A DNA stretch of 45,242 nt from a virus: positions 1 through 45,242 of IMG/VR virus record IMGVR_UViG_3300036853_000099; one strand, given 5' to 3'. Below, piece by piece: positions 1-6,331 of this stretch. The notes below the pieces were generated by a model, which saw only the letters and a program-made list of their open reading frames with translations, made no database searches and was not told the DNA's origin. Position 1 is the stretch's first letter; every line of letters starts with the position of its first letter. Both the position numbers and the translations under genes were made by a program.

Positions 1-42
1 GTCCTGGCTGGAGGCCCTGAGGGGGTCCCTCCCCAGGGGTAC

Positions 43-58
43 GGTCACCCTGAGTGAC
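43..58. repeat. Left copy of end-flanking inverted repeat (possible cosB-like site)
   Basis: GGTCACCCTGAGTGAC lies here. The reverse complement of 45190-45205 is GGTCACGCTGAGTCAC, matching at 14 of 16 positions. On a circle the two copies would face each other about 80 bp apart across the window junction. The left copy is itself palindromic (GTCAC-5-GTGAC). Inverted repeats beside the ends are expected for terminase-binding sites; that role is inferred. The site overlaps the stop codon of the HNH gene. Confidence 0.45.
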
Positions 59-437
59 GACCGTGCCATCCGCCTGGCTGGTTGACTGCGGTCTCGCCGT
101 CGTGGCATGGCTTGCACAGCCCTCGCCCATGCTTGGGGTCGTCGCTGTCCATGCCGCGCTCGATGAGCTCACGCTTGGACAGGGGCCAGTGGTCTGCCAC
201 TGTGCTGGCGCGGTAGCACTTGGCCCCGTGCCCGTGCGTGTTGGTCGCATCGCACACGCACACCGGGTCACGCAGTAGTACCGCAGGCCGGAAGCTTCGG
301 GTGTGTGCGGTGCGGTAGCCGCGCTGCCATGCTGTGCCGCGTTCGCGGTCGCCCTGCTTGTCGTGCTTGGTGCAGCGTCCGCGTTCTACGAGTTCTGGGC
401 AGCCTGGGGTCGCGCAGGTCTTGAGCGCTCGGGGCAT
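45..437 (-). CDS. HNH endonuclease (terminase-associated)
   Basis: A 130-residue protein of the phage HNH nuclease family. An N-terminal zinc knuckle (C8, C13, C22, H25) is followed by the HNH core: Cys60/Cys62, the Asp82-His83 pair in ADHWPLS, and Cys108, Cys111 and His112 in GLCKPCHD. In HK97-like phages such proteins work with the large terminase at cos cleavage and nick DNA during packaging. The gene is last on the left and would lie just upstream of the small terminase on a circular map, the usual HNH-terS-terL order. The start is the ATG at 437, the first one after the SD-like GAGG at 447-444. That SD lies in the closing stem of the tRNA-like element upstream, so translation may be structure-controlled. 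Family call is firm; the cos role is inferred. Confidence 0.9.
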   Translation of the reverse strand: MPRALKTCATPGCPELVERGRCTKHDKQGDRERGTAWQRGYRTAHTRSFRPAVLLRDPVCVCDATNTHGHGAKCYRASTVADHWPLSKRELIERGMDSDDPKHGRGLCKPCHDGETAVNQPGGWHGRHSG

Positions 438-440
438 GTG

Positions 441-584
441 AGACCTCACCGCCTGCCCAGGATTCGAACCTGGAAGTGCTCCCGCTGCGTACGGGGAGCG
501 CCCACGTTTACGGCTCATCGCGTGTACGCCGCTTGGAGCCAGTGCGCCCGTATGCCTTTTCCGGCAGACCAGGCGATGAGGTCT
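441..584 (-). ncRNA. tRNA-like structured RNA upstream of the HNH gene
   Basis: Read on the minus strand, 584-570 pairs with 455-441 over 15 bp with a single G-U wobble. On the plus strand that position would be an A-C mismatch, so the minus-strand RNA is the structured one. Inside are a canonical T arm (CCAGG-TTCGAAT-CCTGG, 473-457), a D-like arm (TGCC-GGAAAA-GGCA, 566-553), a long variable-like hairpin (GCTCCC/GGGAGC, 499-478) directly before the T arm, and a hairpin GGCTC/GAGCC (540-512) where the anticodon arm belongs. No standard 7-nt anticodon loop is visible and the element is about 35 nt too long for a class II tRNA. It may be a degenerate or intron-bearing tRNA, or a dedicated tRNA mimic. 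The 3' strand of the outer stem contains the HNH SD, six nt before the ATG. Confidence 0.55.
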
Positions 585-600
585 AGCTGAGGGTAATGCA

Positions 601-640
601 GAAGCCCCGCTCGACCGGTGGTCTCCGGGAGCGGGGCTTC
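601..640 (-). terminator. Hairpin ending the leftward early operon
   Basis: A perfect 12-bp stem (601-612 with 629-640, GAAGCCCCGCTC and its complement) with a 16-nt loop. It lies between the stop codon of the last early gene (692) and the tRNA-like/HNH unit. There is no T tract, as is common in actinobacteria. Confidence 0.7.
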
Positions 641-691
641 GGGCATAGTTCGCCTGTTGGCATCGAGTGTAGACAAAGATCGACGCAGCTT

Positions 692-1474
692 TCAACTCAA
701 CATGATGTCGGCTTTCCAGAAGTGCATTCCGCCCCATGGGCCGATGTCGGGGTGGAGGTGTCCGCGGCGTACGCGCTTGTAGATGGCGTCGCGGGTTGCG
801 CCGAGGATGGTGGCGACTTGGGCGGCGGTGTAGAGGCGGTTGTTGGGGATGGTGTCGCGGACGAGTTCGGCGTAGTCGTCTTCGCCCCAGAGGCGTCCAC
901 AGTCGCCGCATTCGATCCACTGTGCCCCGAGGGTGCGCCGGAGGGTTTTCGTGCCGCAGCGTGGACATGAGGCCCCGTAGCGGACGGTCTGGGGTCGTTC
1001 GAGGTTGAGGACGCGGCGGATGGTGGCGAGGAGGGTGCGGATGTCGTGGGCGAAGTCTGCGATGGCTGGGTGGGTGTCGCAGGCGTCGCTGGTGCGGACG
1101 ATGAGCCACGAGCAGAGGATGGCTGCGGTGGGTGCGGGGAGGTGTTCGCCTTTGGCTCGGTGTTCGATCCAGCCTTTGACCCAGCTGTCGAGGATGGCGA
1201 TGACGGGGAGGTTGCCGATCTGGTCGTGGTGTGGGTCGTGGATGGGCTGGCCTTCGCAGAGGTTGAGGGTGAGGTCGATGACGTCGACTCGGATGGGGAG
1301 TCCGCCTTCGGTGCCGTTGGCTGGTGCGACTGCTGCGGGGAGGAGGCGGGTGAGGCCGGCGAGTTGGCCGAGGTCTGCGGTGAGCCATGTGCGGCAGGGG
1401 TTGCACACCTGGGCGCGCTCGTACGGCCTGCGCTTGCAGACGGCGCAGGCGTGCTCGGTGGGCGGGTTGGTCAC
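692..1474 (-). CDS. Zinc-finger / helix-turn-helix DNA-binding protein
   Basis: A 260-residue protein with an N-terminal zinc knuckle (CAVC...CNPC), a central all-helical region, a second zinc ribbon (CPRC...CGDC) and a C-terminal MerR/excisionase-like HTH (YTAAQVATILGATRDAIYKR). The layout suggests a phage DNA-binding protein, perhaps a regulator at the end of the early operon; its target is unknown. The GTG start at 1474 has GGAGG six nt upstream and overlaps the stop of the preceding small gene (GTGA). It is the last gene before the 601-640 hairpin. Proteins of this layout recur in actinophages and their hosts without an assigned role. Confidence 0.8.
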   Translation of the reverse strand: MTNPPTEHACAVCKRRPYERAQVCNPCRTWLTADLGQLAGLTRLLPAAVAPANGTEGGLPIRVDVIDLTLNLCEGQPIHDPHHDQIGNLPVIAILDSWVKGWIEHRAKGEHLPAPTAAILCSWLIVRTSDACDTHPAIADFAHDIRTLLATIRRVLNLERPQTVRYGASCPRCGTKTLRRTLGAQWIECGDCGRLWGEDDYAELVRDTIPNNRLYTAAQVATILGATRDAIYKRVRRGHLHPDIGPWGGMHFWKADIMLS

Positions 1475-1602
1475 AGGAAGCCTCCGATGGTGATGAGGAT
1501 GGCGAGTGCGGTTACTGCGATGCGTGCGCCGAGTTCGGCCCGGCGGCGAAGTGCTACGTGCCAGGGGAGGCGTGGCGGGTGGCCGATGCGGATAACGGTC
1601 AC
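1471..1602 (-). CDS. Small single-TM membrane protein
   Basis: A 43-residue protein with a basic N-terminus and a C-terminal hydrophobic helix (IAVTALAILITIGGFL), so probably tail-anchored in the inner membrane. GTG start at 1602 with GGAAGGA upstream. Both ends share GTGA overlaps with neighbours, which supports translational coupling and a real gene despite its size. Function unknown. Confidence 0.6.
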   Translation of the reverse strand: MTVIRIGHPPRLPWHVALRRRAELGARIAVTALAILITIGGFL

Positions 1603-1835
1603 GGCTGGTCCTTCCGCTTCTGGCGCTTCTCGGTGCGCCACTGCCGGATGAGGTTGGTGTAGGCGATGGCGAGTGCGAGGGCTGGCCCGCCGATGACGGC
1701 GATGTGGGTGCAGGGCAGCCATGGGCTCGGGTATTGCTGGCCGGGCATAACGGACTCGGCGCCGGACCAGTAGGCGAGCGCGCAGAGGTAGACCGCGCTG
1801 GCGCAGGCAAGGTGCAGGCGTAGGGTCCGCTTCAC
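1599..1835 (-). CDS. Two-TM membrane protein, unknown function
   Basis: A 78-residue protein with two hydrophobic segments (about residues 6-24 and 43-62) and a very basic C-terminal tail (RQWRTEKRQKRKDQ). GTG start at 1835 behind GAGGGTGA, chosen because it makes a GTGA overlap with the upstream gene. It sits in a run of small membrane and zinc-knuckle proteins. Not recognised beyond its membrane topology. Confidence 0.65.
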   Translation of the reverse strand: MKRTLRLHLACASAVYLCALAYWSGAESVMPGQQYPSPWLPCTHIAVIGGPALALAIAYTNLIRQWRTEKRQKRKDQP

Positions 1836-2017
1836 TTGCTCACCCTCTCCAGGCACGCCGCATGGCATAGCCCCATCCACTGCCCGCGTCCTCGTGCGGT
1901 CTCATCGCCGGTGAAGATCCCGGCGCGACAGACCACGCACACGCCGAGGTGCTGCCGTGTGGTGAATGCGCTCTTGGGCTTGCGCCGTCCGCTGTGTCCG
2001 CCCTGCAGTTCGCTCAT
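1832..2017 (-). CDS. Zinc-knuckle microprotein
   Basis: A 61-residue protein whose C-terminal half holds CVVC and, about 20 residues on, CHAAC, a likely single zinc site. Such short treble-clef-like proteins are common in actinophage early operons and usually have no assigned role. The ATG at 2017 overlaps the upstream stop and has GGAGGACG seven nt before it. Confidence 0.65.
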   Translation of the reverse strand: MSELQGGHSGRRKPKSAFTTRQHLGVCVVCRAGIFTGDETARGRGQWMGLCHAACLERVSK

Positions 2018-2493
2018 GCCCGTCCTCCGCTGTCGCCGCGCGCAATGTCTGCCGTGGGCGGGTCGGGTACCTCGTCCCAGCGCCCCGACCACATGGCGTC
2101 TTCGTGCTGGTCGGTCCACGAGCCCCAGCGCTCGCGCCAGTTGGGGGCTCCGTAGCAGCCGAGGTACCAGCAGGCGGTGAGGATCTCGGCGCGAGTCAGG
2201 TAGGGCCAGGGGATCTGGACGGAGTCGACGCCGTCGGCCCAGACGTGGCGGGCGATGGTGACGACGTCGAGGCGGTGTCCGCCGATGCAGGGTTTGCCGC
2301 CGAGGCGTCCGGGTGCTGCCCACACGTAGGCCCCAAGCTCTTCCGCGATCTTGCGCCGGACGTCGGCCTCGATCACCTCGGCGGCTGCGGTGACCCCGAC
2401 CTGGACGTGGGCTCGGTAGTTCTCGGCGTGTGGGTGGTCGCCGTACATCACGTGCAGTGCGGCTTCGATGGCCGCGCTGTGGTCGTTGCTCAT
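2014..2493 (-). CDS. DUF433-like domain protein
   Basis: About 159 residues. The segment GRLGGKPCIGGHRLDVVTIA followed by YLTRAEILTACWYLG resembles DUF433, a small winged-helix-like domain often found in antitoxin-type proteins. An acidic N-terminal helical region precedes it. The ATG at 2493 is preferred over GTG 2502 because AGGAGTG lies eight nt upstream. Antitoxin activity is only inferred and no partner toxin is evident nearby. Confidence 0.6.
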   Translation of the reverse strand: MSNDHSAAIEAALHVMYGDHPHAENYRAHVQVGVTAAAEVIEADVRRKIAEELGAYVWAAPGRLGGKPCIGGHRLDVVTIARHVWADGVDSVQIPWPYLTRAEILTACWYLGCYGAPNWRERWGSWTDQHEDAMWSGRWDEVPDPPTADIARGDSGGRA

Positions 2494-2498
2494 GTCGG

Positions 2499-2699
2499 TC
2501 ACTCCTGTCCGCTGGCCGGGTCGGTGCTCGCGCGGACGGCGTTCGCGAAGTCGGACAGCGACACCGAGTGGGGCAGCAGTCCGGGGCAGACGGACTTGAC
2601 GCCGTCGGGTGTGTGCACGTGGGCCAGGTGGGCGATGTCGTTGGCGACGTCGGTGCAGGGCCAGGTCGGGAGTGCGAAGTAGCGGAGGCTGCTGCTCAT
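2499..2699 (-). CDS. Small hypothetical protein
   Basis: 66 residues, no recognised domain; a mixed sequence with two cysteines (WPCTD, VCPG). ATG at 2699 with GAGGAGA upstream and an ATGA overlap with the preceding gene. Kept as real because of its SD and coupled junction. Confidence 0.55.
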   Translation of the reverse strand: MSSSLRYFALPTWPCTDVANDIAHLAHVHTPDGVKSVCPGLLPHSVSLSDFANAVRASTDPASGQE

Positions 2700-2923
2700 C
2701 GGGGCGTCTCCTCGGGGGTCGGATCGGTGCTCTTGTCGCGCCTGCCGGTCGGCTCGGACGCGAGCCAGAAGCTGAGTGTGGTCCAGGTCGGCAGGAAGAT
2801 CGCGAGGTAGATGAGCATCTGTCGGGTGCCAGTGGTTGGTTCGATGTGCTGGGCGAGTTGGTAGGCGGGCCATCCGAGGCCCAGTCCGGTGAGGGCGTTG
2901 CGGACGATGCGGCGGGCGTTCAT
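2696..2923 (-). CDS. Two-TM membrane protein
   Basis: 75 residues with a hydrophobic segment around residues 9-22 and a stronger one around 35-56 (MLIYLAIFLPTWTTLSFWLA), ending in a charged cytoplasmic-type tail. ATG at 2923 overlaps the upstream stop (ATGA), with AAGGAGGCGACCCG before it. Function unknown. Confidence 0.65.
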   Translation of the reverse strand: MNARRIVRNALTGLGLGWPAYQLAQHIEPTTGTRQMLIYLAIFLPTWTTLSFWLASEPTGRRDKSTDPTPEETPR

Positions 2924-3279
2924 CGGGTCGCCTCCTTGCTGGCCGGGTCGGTGCTCTTGTGGTTCTGCTCCCACGCCCAGCACTCGGCCGGGTTGACGCC
3001 ATTGGTGCGCAGGTGCGGAGCGGCCTTCTTGGCGAGCTTCAACGCGGTTTCGAGGTCGTGGCGGTAGGCGTTCTTCCACCGGTCGGTGCGTGACGACGGC
3101 GTGGGCTCGTATGACCACTGGCCGCGCTTGCCGAGGCAGCGTCCGTGCCAGCAGACGGCCCACCGGTCGTTGCCCCGGTTCTCGACGGTGATCGTGAACA
3201 TGGATGCGTTGATGGACTCAAGGTCGGGGTAGGCGTTGACCTCGTAGCGGGTGACGCGGACGGTGGGCTCGGTGCTCAT
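2920..3279 (-). CDS. Conserved-type phage protein, unknown function
   Basis: 119 residues, soluble. An N-terminal beta-rich part contains paired cysteines (WAVCWHGRCLG), followed by an amphipathic helix (TALKLAKKAAPHLR). ATG at 3279 has AAGGAGACGACCCGAC upstream. It is the first gene after a hairpin at 3304-3329 and heads the coupled run down to 692. Confidence 0.65.
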   Translation of the reverse strand: MSTEPTVRVTRYEVNAYPDLESINASMFTITVENRGNDRWAVCWHGRCLGKRGQWSYEPTPSSRTDRWKNAYRHDLETALKLAKKAAPHLRTNGVNPAECWAWEQNHKSTDPASKEATR

Positions 3280-3303
3280 GTCGGGTCGTCTCCTTGCGTG
3301 TGG

Positions 3304-3329
3304 GGGCGCGGCTCGTGTGTGCCGCGCCC
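3304..3329 (-). terminator. Intergenic hairpin
   Basis: GGGCGCGGC pairs with GCCGCGCCC (9 bp, 8-nt loop) in the 58-nt gap between two minus-strand genes. It could be a partial terminator or an RNA-processing or stability hairpin; there is no T tract. Confidence 0.45.
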
Positions 3330-3337
3330 GTGGACGG

Positions 3338-3697
3338 TCAGCGCTCGTCGACGTCCGCGCCCTCGGCTTTCGGATCGGTCGGTACTGGGGGCTCGCACAG
3401 TCCGGCGTGCATCGGGCCGAGGATGCAGGCCGTTTCGTTGGCGATGCCCATCGGCGGGGTGCAGAGGCGCTGGTCGTGTGCGGGGTCGGCGAGGTCTGCG
3501 TCGGTGTACGCGGGCGCGGGCTCCAGTTCGGTCAGTTCGACTGCGTCGCCGAGCAGCTGCTCGTACGAGTCCCACGTGTCGATGAGGCGTCGGTAGGAGT
3601 CGGGGTCGTCTTCCATGACCCAGCAGCCGGAGGGGTGCTCGGTGAAGACGACTCCGTCGGTGTCCTGGACTCGGCGGCGGGTGGTGGTGGTGGTCAT
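3338..3697 (-). CDS. Acidic hypothetical protein
   Basis: 119 residues, acidic, with motif HPSGCWVMEDDPDSYRRLID near the N-terminus and three further cysteines in the C-terminal half. ATG at 3697 with GGAGACCGAC upstream. Not recognised; the codon bias and SD support it as real. Confidence 0.65.
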   Translation of the reverse strand: MTTTTTRRRVQDTDGVVFTEHPSGCWVMEDDPDSYRRLIDTWDSYEQLLGDAVELTELEPAPAYTDADLADPAHDQRLCTPPMGIANETACILGPMHAGLCEPPVPTDPKAEGADVDER

Positions 3698-3739
3698 GTC
3701 GGTCTCCGGTCGTGGTCGGCGGTGGCGGGTGGGGCGGGG

Positions 3740-4084
3740 TCAGCCGTGTGCGGCAGTGGAGATGTCGCCACCGCTGGTGAGCCGCGAGGTGGTGTCACCG
3801 CGACGGATGCACGCGGCGGTGTCCTCGCAGCCCTCGCAGATCTCGTCGTCGTTGTCGAACGTGTGGGCGCACTCGTCCTCGACCCAGATGGCGATGCGTT
3901 CCCGCTCGCGCGCCATGCCGAAGCGGTATGCGTGCTCGGCGAGCCAGGCGTAGCCCTCGATGCGGTGGTGGCCGTCGCGGATCTCGTCGTCGGTGATGTC
4001 GAGGCAGTCCATGTCGCGGATGGTCTTGAGCAGGCTGAAGATCTCGGCTTCGGCCTGGTCGTCGAGTTCTGGCGTGGTCGTCAT
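3740..4084 (-). CDS. Hypothetical protein with CxxC motif
   Basis: 114 residues. The N-terminal two thirds is helical and acidic (EAEIFSLLKTIRDMD, AYRFGMARERERIAIWVED), then a cysteine cluster (CEGCEDTAACI). It may bind zinc; the role is unknown. ATG at 4084 overlaps the upstream stop. Confidence 0.65.
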   Translation of the reverse strand: MTTTPELDDQAEAEIFSLLKTIRDMDCLDITDDEIRDGHHRIEGYAWLAEHAYRFGMARERERIAIWVEDECAHTFDNDDEICEGCEDTAACIRRGDTTSRLTSGGDISTAAHG

Positions 4085-4221
4085 CGGGTCGCCTCGCGGT
4101 CAGTGGCGGCGGCCAGGACAGCGCATCCGGCATCGGTGATGGCAACGGTCTGCCGGTTGCCACTGTTGGCGATGTCGCGCAGGAGTGCGATGCGGGTGGG
4201 GGTCGGGTGCAGGGCGGTCAT
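4081..4221 (-). CDS. Small winged-helix-like protein
   Basis: 46 residues, roughly half of a winged-helix domain: TPTRIALLRDIANSG, then a beta hairpin and GCAVLAAATDRE. It could be a small DNA-binding protein. ATG at 4221 with GAGGAGCGACCGAA upstream; ATGA overlaps at both ends. Confidence 0.55.
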   Translation of the reverse strand: MTALHPTPTRIALLRDIANSGNRQTVAITDAGCAVLAAATDREATR

Positions 4222-4331
4222 TTCGGTCGCTCCTCGGTCTTGATCGGCGGGCATCGGTCGGCGGGATGGTGGCAGGCGGGTTCGGCTGGCGGGTGGCCTC
4301 GGGTGTGGAGCCAGGTGCGCCGAAGCCACAC
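4218..4331 (-). CDS. Possible Trp/His/Cys-rich microprotein
   Basis: 37 residues from GTG 4331: basic, with WLRRTWLHTRGHPP and PACHHPADRCPP. The stop overlaps the next ATG (ATGA), which favours a coupled gene, but there is no clear SD. Short W/R/H-rich proteins of this kind do occur in actinophages. Alternatively it is a fortuitous ORF in the gap. Confidence 0.4.
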   Translation of the reverse strand: MWLRRTWLHTRGHPPAEPACHHPADRCPPIKTEERPK

Positions 4332-4338
4332 CGCGCCG

Positions 4339-4473
4339 TTACTCGCCCTCGACGTCCTCGGTGCTGCTGTTGGCCAGCAGTTCGGCCATGACCAGGTCGG
4401 GGTCTTGGCCGTCACTGGCGCGGCGTAGTGCGGCGAGAAGTTCGTCTTCGGCGATGACCCAGTAGTTGCTCAT
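4339..4473 (-). CDS. Small acidic helical protein
   Basis: 44 residues beginning MSNYWVIAEDELLAALRRA and ending with an acidic tail. A single long amphipathic helix is predicted by eye. ATG at 4473 overlaps the preceding stop (ATGA) and ends with TAA at 4339. Function unknown. Confidence 0.6.
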   Translation of the reverse strand: MSNYWVIAEDELLAALRRASDGQDPDLVMAELLANSSTEDVEGE

Positions 4474-4574
4474 TCGGTGTCCGCTTCGGGCTCGACGTGC
4501 TCGGTGATGTCGGTCCAGGTGCCGTCGAGGTTGACCTCGTAGGTGTGCGGCTCGTCGTGGTCGGCGGTGGTCAT
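4470..4574 (-). CDS. Acidic microprotein
   Basis: 34 residues, strongly acidic (DHDEPHTYEVNLDGTWTDIT). ATG at 4574 with a good SD (GAGGAGAACCCAG) and an ATGA overlap with the next gene. Function unknown. Confidence 0.55.
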   Translation of the reverse strand: MTTADHDEPHTYEVNLDGTWTDITEHVEPEADTE

Positions 4575-4622
4575 CTGGGTTCTCCTCGATCTCGTGGGTC
4601 TTGGTTGTGGCTTTGGTGCGGG

Positions 4623-4736
4623 TGAGTGCTCCTGCTCCTGTGGTGCTCCTGGCCCGCTCCTGAGGAGCAACCCGAAGGTGCTCCGCTCCTCTCCCCTCCC
4701 CTTTAGGGGAGGAGCAGGAGCATCGGGCGCTCCCGG
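4623..4736. repeat. GCTCCT/AGGAGC hexamer cluster with hairpin
   Basis: This non-coding gap (4575-4740) holds about nine copies of GCTCC(T) in both orientations, including the palindrome GCTCCTGAGGAGC (4655-4667) and a hairpin CTCCCCT-TT-AGGGGAG (4696-4711). It lies directly downstream of the RepA-like ATPase gene. It may be a transcription terminator region, a protein-binding array or a replication origin; the sequence alone does not decide. Confidence 0.5.
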
Positions 4737-4740
4737 ACGA

Positions 4741-5880
4741 CTAGTCCTCCTCTTCCTCGGAGGAACGTTGCAGGTCACGCCACCTCTTGAGTGCGTTCAT
4801 GGCACGGTCGGAGCCCCACTTCAGGCGCTCCTGGACATCGCGCTGGGAGCGGGGCGGAGGAGCAAGCGCATCGAGCTCCGCGACGTCGCGGTCAGGAGCA
4901 CCCGAAGCGCTCTCGACCTTCGGCTTGGTGACCTTCCACGACATGGTTCCGTCGGGATGGGCGACCATCACGAACCGTCCGGCGGGCTGCTTCTTCGCAG
5001 CGGCGGGGCAGTGGGCACGGACACCACCGGGCCGGTCCTTCTCGACGACCATGTTGGCCGCGCCGCCCCTGCCCGGCGCGAACTGCTCGGCGACCGTCAC
5101 GCGCAAGCTGACGCCGTTGATGGCCCGCTTCTTGGCCATCGTGCCGGTCTGCCCGCGCTCCCTGGACTCCTCACCCTTGGGCAGGTGGTCGATGGCGATG
5201 ACGACCGCGCCGGAGTTCGCGAGCGGCGTCAGGGTGCGGCGGTGGGCGCTGGTGTAGTCGTCGGGGTTGCTGCTGTTGAGTCCGAGCATCGGCACCAGCT
5301 CACCGAGGGAGTCCACGACGACGACGGCAGGCTTCCACGGCCGGAGCGCATGAACCACCTGGATCAGGTCGTCGCCGCTCTCCGGCTCGGCCAGCCGGAA
5401 CAGGTTCGGGTCGGCCAGCAGCTTCGGGGAAGCACCCAGGGCCATGAGGCGGGTCAGGATCTCGCCCGCCCCGTTGTGGTCCAGGTCGAGCATCACGGCC
5501 CGCCGACCGGCGCGCAGGGCTTCGACGACCGCCGCGAGGGCGATCCACGTCTTGCCGCACTCGGGGTCGCCGAACAGCACGTTGACCTTGGCCGCGTAGA
5601 ACAAGGCGTGACCGTCCTCCCGGGTCAGGAGCACCGGCTTGGGTGGCGGCGGGATGCCCTTGGCGAGGATCGACGCGACGTCCACGAACAGCGGTTCATC
5701 TGGCGGCAGGTCCGGGGCGCTACCGAACTGCGCCCACAGCCCTACCGGTTCGTCCAGCGGCGGCTCACCGGGCAGCCACGGCACGTCGTCCAGCGACGGG
5801 CATTTGCACGACAGCCGCTGGCAGCGCGGGCAGACGTCGTGCTCGACGGGAATGACGGTGCCCCAGTCGATCCCGGTCAC
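4741..5880 (-). CDS. RepA/RadA-like AAA ATPase (putative replicative helicase)
   Basis: A 379-residue RecA-fold ATPase. Residues 17-27 form a zinc knuckle (CPRC...CKC). Walker A is GDPECGKT (104-111) and Walker B is AVVVVDS (Asp190). The order Walker A, DLDHNG, Walker B, then a conserved IDHLPKG matches the AAA_25 / RepA hexameric helicase group. The C-terminus is a small helical domain ending in acidic residues. It probably loads at the phage origin or unwinds DNA during replication. GTG 5880 is chosen for its GTGA overlap with the upstream gene. RadA-like recombination activity is the alternative. Confidence 0.8.
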   Translation of the reverse strand: MTGIDWGTVIPVEHDVCPRCQRLSCKCPSLDDVPWLPGEPPLDEPVGLWAQFGSAPDLPPDEPLFVDVASILAKGIPPPPKPVLLTREDGHALFYAAKVNVLFGDPECGKTWIALAAVVEALRAGRRAVMLDLDHNGAGEILTRLMALGASPKLLADPNLFRLAEPESGDDLIQVVHALRPWKPAVVVVDSLGELVPMLGLNSSNPDDYTSAHRRTLTPLANSGAVVIAIDHLPKGEESRERGQTGTMAKKRAINGVSLRVTVAEQFAPGRGGAANMVVEKDRPGGVRAHCPAAAKKQPAGRFVMVAHPDGTMSWKVTKPKVESASGAPDRDVAELDALAPPPRSQRDVQERLKWGSDRAMNALKRWRDLQRSSEEEED

Positions 5881-6167
5881 TGGCCGACCACCCGCAGATG
5901 GCGCTGACGGCGTCCGGCGATTCGTGCCCGTGCCTGTACAGCGGCGGCCTTGACCTCGCGGACCTCGCCACTGCTCCATGCCGAGTCGACGGCGACGAGC
6001 AGCTGCCACATCTCGCGGAACTCGGTCATGGCCTGCCGGTAGCCGTCATCGCGTCCGGCCGCGTACAGGGTCTCGCGGTCGCAGGTCGACAGGTCGATCT
6101 GGTTGCGCCAGTCGTCGTTGCGGTCGTGCCATTCGCCCGAGGCGTACACCTGATCATTCATGGGCAT
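5877..6167 (-). CDS. Hypothetical protein upstream of RepA-like gene
   Basis: 96 residues, helical, with CDRETLYAAGRDDGYRQAMT in the middle and a basic tail. ATG 6167 and ATG 6161 are both possible; neither has a good SD. TACATA lies seven nt before 6167, so a leaderless start is conceivable. It is the first leftward gene beside the palindrome array at 6238-6331 and may be controlled by it. Confidence 0.6.
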   Translation of the reverse strand: MPMNDQVYASGEWHDRNDDWRNQIDLSTCDRETLYAAGRDDGYRQAMTEFREMWQLLVAVDSAWSSGEVREVKAAAVQARARIAGRRQRHLRVVGQ

Positions 6168-6237
6168 GTCCGTCTATGTATTTGCGCTGGAAGGAGTGCG
6201 GGGTAACGCGCTTACTGGACACACAGATCATACCGCA

Positions 6238-6331
6238 CTGGATATCCAGTCGCCACGCGAGATCATTCATCGACAGCGATGGCCGGATATCCACATGGAT
6301 ATCCACAAGTTGTCCCCCTGTGTATCCACAG
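6238..6331. promoter_or_regulatory. TGGATATCCA operator array
   Basis: Three copies of the palindrome core GGATATCC lie at 6240-6247 (within the perfect 12-mer CTGGATATCCAG), 6285-6292 and 6297-6304. The last two are exactly 12 bp apart. A further inverted repeat CTGTG-TATC-CACAG (6318-6331) lies inside the spacer of the rightward promoter. The array separates the leftward gene at 6167 from the rightward ribbon-helix-helix-like gene at 6346, a typical arrangement for an autoregulated switch. Confidence 0.6.

Noticed and set aside
441-475. attP core derived from a host tRNA 3' end
   Set aside because: The integrase gene is 17 kb away, and the conserved outer stem and HNH SD suggest an RNA element instead. 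A host-genome comparison would be needed to revive the idea.
441-584. An ordinary functional tRNA gene
   Set aside because: T arm and possible acceptor pairing exist, but no 5-bp/7-nt anticodon arm can be drawn, the length is about 126 nt for the acceptor-to-acceptor span, and no CCA is encoded.
45-1406. Long minus-strand ORF of 453 codons
   Set aside because: Only the last 130 codons, from ATG 437, code for the HNH protein. The upstream part is Arg/Pro-rich, overlaps the 692-1474 gene in another frame, and crosses a terminator and the tRNA-like element.
2014-2493. Toxin-antitoxin pair based on the DUF433-like domain
   Set aside because: No plausible toxin gene lies next to it; neighbours are a zinc microprotein and a small protein without toxin motifs.
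4543-5907. Plus-strand ORF of 454 codons opposite the RepA-like ATPase
   Set aside because: Antisense shadow; the opposite strand has Walker motifs and a coupled start.
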